A stretch of 64,000 nucleotides of DNA from Bicyclus anynana (taxonomy: Eukaryota > Arthropoda > Insecta > Lepidoptera > Nymphalidae). A program made the translations under genes and the position numbers. The stretch is taken from positions 17,395,561 to 17,459,560 of the forward strand of contig NC_069093.1 in assembly GCF_947172395.1 (NCBI RefSeq), given 5' to 3'. The stretch's first letter is position 1, and each line of letters starts with the position of its first letter. Below the pieces are notes generated by a model. The model saw only the letters and a list, made by a program, of their open reading frames with translations. It was not told where the DNA came from and did no database searches. Below, piece by piece: positions 1 to 9,099 of this stretch.

Positions 1-684
1 CTGACACCTCGTTACGTGAGTACTGAGCCGAGCTCCGAACTTGTCTCGGACTCTCAACTGACACCTCGTTAGGTCAGTAGGTACTGAGTCGTGTTCCGAA
101 CTTGTCTCGGCTGACTCTCATCTGACACCTCGTTACGTGAGTACTGAGCCGAGCTCCGAACTTGTCTCGGACTCTCAACTGACACCTCGTTAGGTCAGTA
201 GGTACTGAGTCGTGCTCCGAGCTTGTCTCGGCTAACTCTCACCTGTCACCTCGTTACGTGAGTAGGTACTGAGTCGTGCTCCGAGTTTGTCTCGGCTAAC
301 TCTCACCTGATACCTCGTTACGTGAGTAGGTACTGAGTCGTGCTCCGAGTTTGTCTCGGCTAACTCTCACCTGACACCTCGTTACGTGAGTAGGTACTGA
401 GTCGTGCTCCGAGTTTGTCTCGGCTAACTCTCACCTGACACCTCGTTACGTGAGTAGGTACTGAGTCGTGCTCCGAGTTTGTCTCGGCTAACTCTCACCT
501 GACACCTCGTTACGTGAGTAGGTACTGAGTCGTGCTCCGAGTTTGTCTCGGCTAACTCTCACCTGACACCTCGTTACGTGAGTAGGTACTGAGTCGTGCT
601 CCGAGTTTGTCTCGGCTAACTCTCACCTGACACCTCGTTACGTGAGTAGGTACTGAGTCGTGCTCCGAGTTTGTCTCGGCTAAC
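1..684. repeat. Tandem array of 57/64-bp units upstream of MCT-A
   Basis: Eleven contiguous units begin at 1, 58, 122, 179, 243, 307, 371, 435, 499, 563 and 627. The first four alternate 57 and 64 bp, giving a 121-bp dimer; the rest are near-identical 64-bp units. Each unit carries a small dyad (CCGAG or a variant, then CTCGG), and nine carry TACGTGAG. The units at 58 and 179 have TAGGTCAG at that place instead. The array runs off the left edge of the window, so its full length is unknown. There are no spacers, so it is a minisatellite and not a CRISPR array. Confidence 0.95.
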
Positions 685-933
685 CATGACTGAACCAACC
701 TTCCTTTATTTGTGCGATACGACTTAAGTATATGTAAAGTAATGGGAAGAATCACAATAGATTTTGATACCTCGAATCGGTTCGAATCGAATCGGTTCAA
801 TTAAAAATGCCAATGCAAATATATAATAAAAAATATTTTTTTTTATAAAAACACCTACTAAGTACTCGTAGACTCACACTCGGTTATTGTATAACTTCTG
901 CATCCATTATAATTTAATAATAGAACGAGCTGC
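685..933. other. AT-rich spacer, no gene seen
   Basis: Low-complexity A/T-rich sequence between the tandem array and the GC-rich block that may be the first exon of MCT-A. A TTCGAATCGAATCGGTTC stretch near 780 is the only notable motif. Confidence 0.6.
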
Positions 934-1241
934 GTGTTGTTGTTGTTCCATGTTCGTGCAGCGCCGGTACTCGGTCAACAGATACCGTCGTTTACCTACG
1001 TCACGGAAGCGAGCCAGGATACCTTGACCTCTCGTCGCGATGTTGCCGTCTCGAGGAGTGTATCGCGCGGTGGGCGCCGCCCGGGCGGTCCACGCGGGGG
1101 ACCCCGACCCCCTGTATCGATCGCGCCGTGGCGGCGGGCGCCACAGCCACACGGAGCGCCGCTCGCTCCCGGCCGCCCGCGCTCAGCCGAAGGGTCGGTA
1201 CAGCGCAGCCTGCAGCCGCTCTCTCTGCCCGACGCGCACAG
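934..1241 (+). promoter_or_regulatory. Candidate promoter and non-coding first exon of MCT-A
   Basis: This GC-rich island in AT-rich surroundings ends in a strong donor (CGCACAG|GTGAGTACC, exon end 1241). The next good plus-strand acceptor leading to a gene is at 7564, before the MCT-A start-codon exon. A CRE-like TACGTCAC lies at 997-1004. Several overlapping ORFs on both strands are explained by high GC and have no family resemblance. The transcription start is not visible, so the left border is arbitrary. Confidence 0.5.
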
Positions 1242-1544
1242 GTGAGTACCTGACACGACGCCTTCAGTGCAGTCAGCTGTCGCAGCGTAGGTTTCGCTAA
1301 TACAAGAAGTTCTGTTTTCAAAGATTCCGCGATACCGAAACACTCGTAATATAATATAGGTAGTAGGTAGGTATTACTAGTAGTACTACAGTAAGTACCT
1401 AGTTCTTATTTATATTTAAATACATATTTATTTTAATCAATGCCGCTGTGACTGATATATATGTAAAGTGTGTAACTTTTATACTTTAAATTATTATGGT
1501 TTGTTAAAGTATAATAATAGTAACTTTTTGCTGAGGTTTAAAAA

Positions 1545-1690
1545 TGTACCGTTCGTTTTTAGACGGATGATAAAGGTTTTATATTACATTACAGCACATG
1601 TGCATTTTACTTTACATTACAGCACATGTACGTAATGAGATACATTACAATATTGAAATTGTTGAAGTAACAGATACTTTACGAGCAAAT
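1545..1690. repeat. Dispersed repeat, second copy near 28.7 kb
   Basis: The segment around GTTCGTTTTTAGACGGATGA, through GATACATTAC and ACTTTACGAGCAAAT, recurs diverged at about 28720-28850. It belongs to an unnamed interspersed family. It lies in the MCT-A 5'UTR intron directly before the Helitron. Confidence 0.6.
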
Positions 1691-1724
1691 CTATCTATAC
1701 TATCTATACTAATCTATATCTATA

Positions 1725-2953
1725 TCTATACTAATATTATAAAGAGGTAAAGTTTGTAAGTTTGTAAGTTTGTCACATTTTTTAAATGGGGTAATCTTCG
1801 GAACTACTGGTCCGATTTCAAAAATTCTTTCACCAGTAGAATGCTACATTATCGGGGAGTGCTATAGGCTATATTTTATATTAGTATGATATATATTCGC
1901 TGAGTTAACACAGTTTTAGTCGTACAGGTCGGACCGAAAATCCTCTTAAGCAGACTTATTCGCATGCGCTGCCTTAACCATTGTGTAAAATTGAAATTAA
2001 TGTATGGAGGCTTTATGTATCTTTAAAAGTTCTACAAAAAAGTCCGCGACACCATATATCTATCTTCTATATATTAGCAGATATAGTACCTTTTGTGTTT
2101 TAAAAATTATAAATTTTATATACTTAGGTTTGCGTCATTATTTATGCTACTTAACTTAAATTCTTATCAAAATAAATTATTTAATAATCACAAGGATATT
2201 ATGGAGATAAGATTTGCCCTTTATAGTATGTTAATTAGTTAAATAGTTTCGGAGATAATACAAAATTTCTAAAAGACGCAGAAATTAAGCTACATGACGC
2301 CCCGCGCTTTCAATTACGTAGTTCCCGTTCCCGTGTGAATATGGGGATCAAACATAGCCTGTGACACTCGCAAATAACGTAGCTTTCTATTGGTACAACA
2401 ATTTTCCAAATCGGTCCAGTAGATCCAGAGATTACCTCGTACAACCACACAAACTTTACCTCTTTATAATATTAGCATAGAAGTCTCTATTTCCCTTGGT
2501 CATCGCACCACTCTCGAAGGGCTGGACCGATTTTGCTAAGGGTAGGAGTAAGATAGATAATTTATAGAGTAGGGTAGGGTACGGGTAGGAAAGCGTAGGG
2601 GTAGTGTAGGGGTAGGGTAGGGGTAGGGCCGGGGTAGGGTAGAGGTAGGGTAGGGGTAGGGCCGGGGTAGGGCCGGGGTAGGGTAGAGGTACGGGTAGGA
2701 TAGGGAAGTGGTAGGGTAGGGGTAGGATAGGCGTGAGATAGGGGTACGGGTGGGATAGGGGTAGGAAAGTGATAGGGTACGGGGAGGGTCGGGGTAGGAT
2801 GGGGGTAGGGTACTGGTAGGGTAGGGTAGAGGTTGGGGTAGTGGTAGGGTTGGGGTAGGGTAGGGTAGAATTAGGGTAGAAGTAGGGTAGGGTAGGGGTA
2901 GTAGTAAAGTTGACAACGAATTTTACGCGGACGAAGTCGCGGGCGTCCGCTAG
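1725..2953 (+). mobile_element. Non-autonomous Helitron with internal G-rich minisatellite
   Basis: It begins with TCTATACTAATATTATAAAG and ends with a GCGGACG...CGTCCGC hairpin followed by CTAG. It is flanked by A on the left and T on the right, as expected for Helitron insertion between A and T. No Rep/helicase ORF is present. Positions 2546-2910 hold a (GGGTAG/GGGGTAG)n minisatellite. A related element lies inverted at 59753-61052. The element sits in the 5'UTR intron of MCT-A. Confidence 0.85.
2546..2910. repeat. G-rich minisatellite (GGGTAG/GGGGTAG)n
   Basis: About 365 bp of degenerate GGGTAG, GGGGTAG and GAGGTAG units inside the Helitron. Runs of three or four G every five to six bases could form G-quadruplexes. 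It is not the insect telomere repeat TTAGG. The minus strand is open for 126 codons of Tyr/Pro/Thr/Leu repeats only because the repeat lacks stops. Confidence 0.9.
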
Positions 2954-3399
2954 TGTGTTATAAAGTAATATATTATGATTTGTAACAAAACATTTACAAT
3001 TGATAACTTTTCGGTTGGCCGAGTAGTTATCATAGTAGTAGAGTAGTAGTAAAAGCTACAATCAATCAGGAACTAGGGATGGCGATTCTTTCCGAAAAAG
3101 ATCGATTTTTAGATCGATTCGAATCGTGACCTGACGAATCGATCTACAAAAAAATCGAGGTCTAAAAGATCGATTTTCGAAAAATCGATCTTTTTTCAAA
3201 TTCGCTTTTACAATGTACTTATAAATCAATTTTATTAAAAACAAGGCAAATGTTATAATTAACGATCTTTTAATCAGTAAAATCAGGGAATTCGATAATA
3301 ACAATTATTTTTATTTCCATATCAAAGTATCAGATCAGGTAGAAAACAAGACATTATTTTCAAAATTTATTATTTACAAAACAAATAGGTACTTTAGCT

Positions 3400-3985
3400 T
3401 ATAGTTCCCAATGCTTAATATCTAAACTTTTTAAAAACAAAAGTCTGTCGAGTCTACTGGGATCCAAGCGGTTCCGTTCATCACTTGCGATGTTTCCGAC
3501 AATTGAAAAAAGGCGCTCACAAGGAACAGATGATCCTACAATACTCATATACATCATGGCTTTTGAATAAACGTGGTGATAAATAGAGTTTTTTTGTTCT
3601 TGCCAGTAAAGTCATACTTCAGGTGCACAACTGCCTGCGATAAATAATGTTTGAATTCTTCATTTAAGCCTTGACTTTCCTGTGCAAGTGCATTACACGA
3701 AGAAAGTTGCTTTTTCACAAGTAACTTATGAAAATCCCAAATTCCTTTATTCATATCATTATCAGTACCTTCTATAGAGTCGACATCCTCAATATTATTT
3801 TGTGGAAGTTGTTGCTGAGTAATATCTGAAATTGCAGTGTTGATTCTATTTATCGCTCTTGAACAGGCTACATGGTCAGTAAAATGATTTTTTTTAAATC
3901 TAGGATCTAAAATGGTCGCAGCAGCCAACAAATGAACTTGCTCGACACTCCCAAATCTTTTTTTAAGCCGTCCACAATTAAAGTT
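3400..3985 (-). pseudogene. hAT transposase C-terminal relic (ZBED/hAT type)
   Basis: Minus-strand translation from about 3985 shows the hAT hallmark TILDPRFKKNHF. Below 3550, in another frame after a break, the C-terminal dimerisation region is recognisable: SSVPCERLFSIVGNIAS, then RNRLDPSRLDRLLFLKSL. The intact part is 125 codons (3554-3931). The N-terminal BED finger and most of the catalytic core are missing or decayed, so the protein is not functional. Family assignment rests on these two motifs and on the flanking 8-bp duplications. Confidence 0.85.
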
Positions 3986-4029
3986 TTAGTTTTACAAGTA
4001 TAAGTATAACAATACAACAGATAACATCT

Positions 4030-4362
4030 GTTCTTTCCTCAGACCAATTATTGTATAGGACCTGCCTCGCTTGACATTACTTTTCTGTCAAAGTATATGA
4101 TCAACGATCTAATGCGATTATAAAAACCGTCTCTATAGTATCGATGTTAAATAGTCGTAATCCGTGTTCGTCGGTTAAAGAGCTCCATAAAAATACCTTT
4201 CTGTGTACCTAATTGAATGGTGTAAAAAACGGGCAAAAACTTCTAGTTTAGTACAAGATATATACCAAATCTAAGCTCGTTTTCCTCAGAAAATGACAGA
4301 CTATTTTGTTCGTGACTATGAGTGCGATACAGGTCCTTCTATAATTGGTCTGAGGTTCTTTC
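4030..4362. mobile_element. hAT-type MITE nested in the hAT element
   Basis: The element is 4038-4354 (317 bp). Its ends are CTCAGACCAATTAT and ATAATTGGTCTGAG, and the inverted repeats extend inward through AGGACCTG. Perfect 8-bp duplications GTTCTTTC occupy 4030-4037 and 4355-4362. It has no ORF. A diverged relative, sharing GACCT(G/A)CCTCGCT and ATCTAATGCGATTATAA, lies at about 26248-26440. Confidence 0.88.
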
Positions 4363-5035
4363 AATGGCACAATAACAGTTATTGCAAATAACAGGCATCA
4401 ATACATGCGCTAGTAAATAACAGAAACACCGACACTCTCTGTTATCTGTATATTTGTTATTTTGTATCTATCTTTGTCTCTTTCTTACTAACACGATTCA
4501 TGCGAACTAAAAAGAGAAAGATTTGTTGCTATATAATATATATCGCCGTTACCTTCACACCGGTATGATTTATACAAGTTAAAGCGAGAAAGACCTATTA
4601 TTTATTACTATACAAAAGAAACTAACGTCAACTCTAATTTGTCGTATTATGTCCATGGGGTATACAATACAACAGTAGTGTCACCTTGTGACTGTTATCC
4701 ACCAACTTACGAAGTTTGCCATGCTTAGCGATTTAAGAGTTAGTAATATTTTCCCATCAATAGATGACGCTAATAGTTTCAATTTGGCTGTCAGCCATCT
4801 CGTGAGATTTTGAGTAATTAACTGGCAGCACTCTTGTAATACGGGCACCTTCAACTAATGGTATGGTTTATACCAAAACAGAAAAAATCGAATGTCGATT
4901 TTAAAGGGTGATGTATCGATCCAATGAATCGATCCAGTACTACATATCGATTTAAAAAATCGATTTTTTTGGCTCGAAATATCGATTATTCGATTAATCG
5001 ATCTCAGATCGCCATCCCTATCAGGAACCTATACT

Positions 5036-6150
5036 ATATAGGTATATCGGGTAGGTATATTCCGTGGGCAGAATTTATGAGAACAACTGTTCCTATCCAA
5101 TTATTCCTCGCAATCATTTGTAGCTTCACAATTGCTATCACTCATAATCCCACAAATATTGTACACGCGAAAGTTTTTATGGTTGTATGGATGTACTTTG
5201 GTGTGGAGTGGTTAATAGTTAATAGGTATGAAATTTCATTTTAAACATTTCATGCAATATACAACGAAGGTTTAGACATATTTTAACGATTTTTCGCCAA
5301 TGTAAAGTTATATTATCAAAAAGGAACAGGGATTGTAGGTTATACCTACGTACTTAATGGAAAAAATTTTAGAGATCAGTAGGAAAATTGTAAAAAAAAC
5401 CTAATCCAATGCGGACGAAGTCGTGGGCTTCCGCGTATTACGTTCTGGTAGGTAGATACTTCGTAGAAGATTGCGAAGATAATTTGAAATATCAGAAATC
5501 AATCGATCAATCACAGCTGACACGGGCTTGGATGTAATTTGGGACAGATGTATGTATGTTGTATGTAGTCGGTAGCCCACATAGGCTCGTGTCTATCCCG
5601 ATGGGATCCACGCGATTGAAGTCGCGAGATACCTGTAGTTCATTTTAATACATAGTTACCCGTATTACTCGTGTGTGTGTAGTAGTACCACAGAAAACAT
5701 AAGTACACACGAGTAATACAAGTATTCGACTTACGGGCTACAGGCGTACCTACCTACTCTGATATATTTAGTTATGAATGCAAATTAGATATTATTAGAG
5801 CACTACGTCCTGCTATGATGGCTAGCCATGGTGTTTTTATAATTTAATAGGCGCAATAATCAATTCTACGCGCCTTTACTGATAGTGACGGAATAGTGTT
5901 ACTGTTACTAAGCATTTGCAGTTTACTAGACGTTACAAACGCTTATGAACATTTGGACTGAGAATATAATTCAAGGTATGGTCGGATGGCGGTCGGACGT
6001 CCTCCTCATTATTATGAACATAAATCGATGTCCGCTGGCGCCGACAATGTCTCTGGTAAATGGTAATGTTCGAGGTCAAGGTCGACGGAGTCTTTATGGG
6101 CGGTAGGTAGACGTAGCGGAGCATCCGCCGGCGCCGCCATTGCTCCGTTC
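5036..6150. other. Intronic stretch without recognised gene
   Basis: Part of the MCT-A 5'UTR intron. A decayed Helitron 3' end (GCGGACGAAGTCGTGGGC) is visible at 5412-5435. An inverted pair, ACGAGTAATAC and GTATTACTCGTGTGTG, lies around 5660-5720. The open frames here are short and match nothing I know. Confidence 0.5.
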
Positions 6151-6159
6151 GTGAGACGG

Positions 6160-7353
6160 TTCGCTTGTGTTGTGTGTTAACAATATTAAAATTAAAGGTA
6201 ACAAAGTGCGTGCCTTCAATAGCTGGGTCATGCCCTTACTCATATACACTTTTGGCATTCTAAAGTGGACTCAAACCGAACTGGATTCCCTAGACTGTAA
6301 AGTCCGCAAACTGCTGACGTCATACCGGATGCATCACCCCCGTTCATCTGTAATGAGATTGTACCTCCCACGCAAGTGTGGAAGACGTGGCTTCTTAAAC
6401 GCCAAGAACCTCCATAATCGTGAGGTGTGCAATCTCAGAGATCATTTTCTCAAGATGAATGTGAGTATGTATCAGGATGTCGTTGCAGTGGATAAGGGAC
6501 TTACCCCGCTATCCCTAGGCAAAGAGAACTGGCGCAAGCCTATAGTAATTAGTAACTCAGATCGTGTGGTAATATGGAAGAGCAAGGAGTTGCATGGACG
6601 ATTCTACAAGGCCCTTACTGGGCCGGATGTAGATCAAATAACATCTGTATCTTGGTTGCAATTCGGTGACCTCTTTGGGGAAACCGAGGGTTTTGTCTGT
6701 GCAATTATGGACGAAGTTATAAAGACGAGAAACTACCGGAAACACATTATGAAAGATGGCACTCTAGACATCTGTCGAGCGTGTCATCGTCCTGGGGAGT
6801 CCCTCAGGAATATTGTGTCCGGGTGTTCTCACCTTGCTAACGGCGAATACTTGCACAGACATAATCAAGTAGCCAAGATAATCCACCAACAGCTTGCTCT
6901 TCAATATGGCCTTATCGATTTTGAGATGCCTTACTATAGGTACGACCCAGCGTCAGTTCTTGAAAATAGCAGTGCATTGCTCTACTGGGACCGAACGATT
7001 ATCACTGACAGGTATATTGTAGCCATTGACCTGATATAGTGCTAGTCGATCGGTCAGTGCGTCGTGCAATAATTGTTGATATTACGGTTCCACATGACGA
7101 TAATCTGGTTAAAGCCGAAAAGGAAAAAGTATCAAAATACTTGGACCTTGCTCACGAGATTACCGCCATGTGGAATGTTGAGTCAACTATTATTGTTCCG
7201 ATAGTTGTTTCAGTCAATGGTCTTATAGCGAAAAGCTTCGACCAACACCTTAAGAAGCTTTCGCTTAACTGTTGGATCAAGAATCGGATACAAAAGGCAG
7301 TGATTCTTGAGACGGCGCGTATTGTGAGGAGGTTCCTCACTCTGGAGCCCTGA
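6160..7353 (+). mobile_element. 5'-truncated LINE fragment with restriction-like endonuclease (R2/R4/NeSL-like)
   Basis: Codons from 6167 carry a late reverse-transcriptase and C-terminal region including RKCGRRGFLN. A zinc-knuckle-like stretch near 6770-6826 has C-X2-C-X8-N-X4-C; the usual His of the CCHC motif is Asn. The reading frame breaks near 7020-7039 and resumes as PDIVLVDRSVRRAIIVDI. This fits the PD-X12-14-D centre of restriction-like endonucleases of R2-group LINEs, followed by VPHDDNLVKAEKEK and WIKNR. The coding part ends at a TGA at 7351-7353. Truncation, the frameshift and the His loss make it inactive. It lies 0.2 kb upstream of the MCT-A start-codon exon. The exact clade is uncertain. 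Confidence 0.8.
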
Positions 7354-7375
7354 CCACCGGTTGCTTGGGCACTCA

Positions 7376-7564
7376 AATGTCCCGCAGCGGGAGGGGAATT
7401 TTTTTTTTATAAATTTTTAATATTGTTTTGTATTTTATACTTATATTGTTAAAAATTAAAAAAAAGAAGTAATAGATAAATGAGAGAATTTAAAATTATT
7501 GAAACATAACTGAATGATGCATCAATAGAATGACGAATAAATTTTTCTTTTTGTACAATTCCAG
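7376..7564 (+). other. End of MCT-A 5'UTR intron with acceptor
   Basis: AT-rich sequence ending in a pyrimidine-rich tract (TTTTTCTTTTTGTACAATTC) and the acceptor CAG at 7562-7564. The base composition changes sharply to GC-rich exon at 7565. Confidence 0.75.
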
Positions 7565-7836
7565 ATGGTCGCCGTGCAGCGCGCCCGCCGTGGTGTCTGA
7601 CCGAGCGAGCGGCGCACGAGGCGTCCGCCGGCGCGCATGGGGCCCGCGTGCGCCGCGCTGCAGCTGTCGGCCCGGATGCTGGCGCAGAGCAAGCCGGTCT
7701 CTCTCAAACTGAACAGCGTGGCGCGCCAGTCCAGCCGGTACTCGGCTCGAGACCCAAGGTTAAGACGCTGAGCGCGACCGCCCCGCGCCGAGCCAGTATT
7801 ACTATTTAGATATCGTTAAACTAGGCTAAATTAAAA
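7565..7836 (+). promoter_or_regulatory. MCT-A 5'UTR part of exon 2, with two upstream ORFs
   Basis: The spliced leader upstream of the main ATG is GC-rich and contains two short ORFs. The first (7565-7600) begins exactly at the exon border with ATGGTCGCC and has 11 codons. The second is the 44-codon conserved uORF at 7637-7771. The main ATG at 7837 lies 65 nt after the second uORF stop and has a better context (AAAAATGG, A at -3) than the uORF start (CGCATGG, C at -3). Leaky scanning or reinitiation would therefore be needed to reach the main start. Confidence 0.75.
7637..7771 (+). CDS. Conserved upstream ORF of MCT-A (44 aa)
   Basis: The ORF starts ATGGGGCCCGCG and stops at TGA (7769-7771). 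The peptide is basic and ends in SSRYSARDPRLRR. The MCT-B leader has an uORF with the same RYSARDPRLR. The ten codons differ at only four bases (CGG/CGC, GCT/GCG, CGA/CGG, CCA/CCC), all silent third positions, while the rest of the leader does not align. This pattern indicates selection on the peptide. An upstream in-frame TGA at 7598 and the stop before the main ATG rule out an N-terminal extension of the transporter. Function is unknown; I infer regulation of translation of the main ORF. Confidence 0.7.
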   Translation: MGPACAALQLSARMLAQSKPVSLKLNSVARQSSRYSARDPRLRR

Positions 7837-9099
7837 ATGGCATCGCAGAAAGAAATTCAAAGTGTCATTCTCAGAAACAGAGCTCCCCGCGACGGGCACG
7901 AACCCCGAGAGGCCGTTCGAGAATCGTTGTTGACAGACTCGACGTCGGGCATCGTCAGAGGCGACGAGGACACGACGAGCGTCGACTCCTTCTCGAGTCC
8001 GGACCTGGACGTCAGTAATAAAGAGTGTTTGTCGAAGTTTACAACCGGCGAGGTGCGCAAAAGTGTGCAGTACGAAGAAGACTTCGACGGAATCAAACTC
8101 GTTGCAAATAATAACACGGTCGAACCTGGAGATCGGCAGAAATCTACGAGCCGTGCCTTCGGAGCCGTGGAAGTTGGTCAAATTATAGAAGACCAGACGC
8201 TCGTGACGGACGATGACAAGAAAGTGATCATACCGGACGGTGGATGGGGTTGGGTCGTAGTGTTGTCGTCGTTCGTGATATCTATGATCGCAGATGGGAT
8301 CAGTTTCTCCTTTGGATTGCTGTATATCGAGTTCTTGGAAGAGTTCAAAGCCAGCAAATCGACCACAGCTTGGATCGGCAGCTTGTTCATCGCCGTGCCG
8401 CTCCTGTCCGGTCCGGTGATGAGCGCGCTGGTGGACCGCTACGGATGCAGAAGTATGACGATCTTGGGAGGTATTATTTCAACCGTTGGCTTTGTGCTGG
8501 CTTCCATCTCGAACACTTTGGAGATGATGATGATAACGTTCGGCGTGATCGCCGGGCTGGGGCTCGGCCTCGTGTACGTGACCGCCGTCGTGTCGATCGC
8601 CTACTGGTTTGAGAAGAAACGAAACCTCGCGGTCGGCTTGGGGGCTTGTGGGACCGGTGTCGGTACGTTTGTTTATGCGCCGATGACACAATATTTTATT
8701 GAAGAGTTTGGATGGCGAGGGACTATACTTTTGCTGTCCGGTACTTTACTGAATTTGTGCGTCTGCGGTTGCGTTATGCGAGACCCTGAATGGTGGATTT
8801 TAGAACAAAAGAAACACAGAAAGTCTAAGGATGATGATAAAAGTAATAGAGAGGATGCCAAATCAAAACAGTCGAGCTCTGTGTCTGTTGCCAACGTGTG
8901 TTATGATAATGAAACACTCACTCGCGGAAAGAACATGAAGACGCTGATATCTAAAGAAACGACACCTGAACAGGTGATTAAAGATGAAGCGACTGATATA
9001 CGAAAACGTGAAGATTTAGCCTTAAGCGATAAACAGAAAAGTAACCGCCACTGTGAGTCATTAGTTAACTTGCCGACGTACCTCACGTACGATGATAAG
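7837..9099 (+). CDS. MCT-A coding exon 1 (N-terminus, TM1-6)
   Basis: 421 codons, phase 0 at the end (GATGATAAG|GTAATAC). It encodes the acidic N-terminal tail, DGGWGW, the first six helices and the start of the central loop. The same exon in MCT-B has 411 codons and ends in a comparable LPTFLQQNEK. Confidence 0.92.

Larger units (their letters stand above)
3066..5028 (-). mobile_element. hAT DNA transposon (defective) with 8-bp target duplication
   Basis: The element proper spans 3074-5020. The left end TAGGGATGGCGAT is matched by the right end ATCGCCATCCCTA. Perfect 8-bp duplications TCAGGAAC flank it at 3066-3073 and 5021-5028; 8 bp is the hAT signature. The subterminal zones on both sides are rich in ATCGATTTTT-type motifs. 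A transposase relic lies inside on the minus strand, and another MITE is nested at 4038-4354. It sits in the 5'UTR intron of MCT-A. Confidence 0.92.

Noticed and set aside
1..684. CRISPR-like regular array
   Set aside because: Repeats are contiguous with no unique spacers, and the surroundings are eukaryotic.
907..1343. Five overlapping ORFs on both strands (80-115 codons)
   Set aside because: They arise from high GC in the candidate 5'UTR exon; translations are Arg/Pro/Ala-rich, have no domain, and contradict one another in frame.
2546..2910. Interstitial telomere repeat
   Set aside because: Units are GGGTAG/GGGGTAG, not insect TTAGG, are degenerate and lie inside a Helitron.
2536..2916. 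126-codon minus-strand ORF of Tyr/Pro/Thr/Leu
   Set aside because: Pure translation of the GGGTAG minisatellite in a Helitron.
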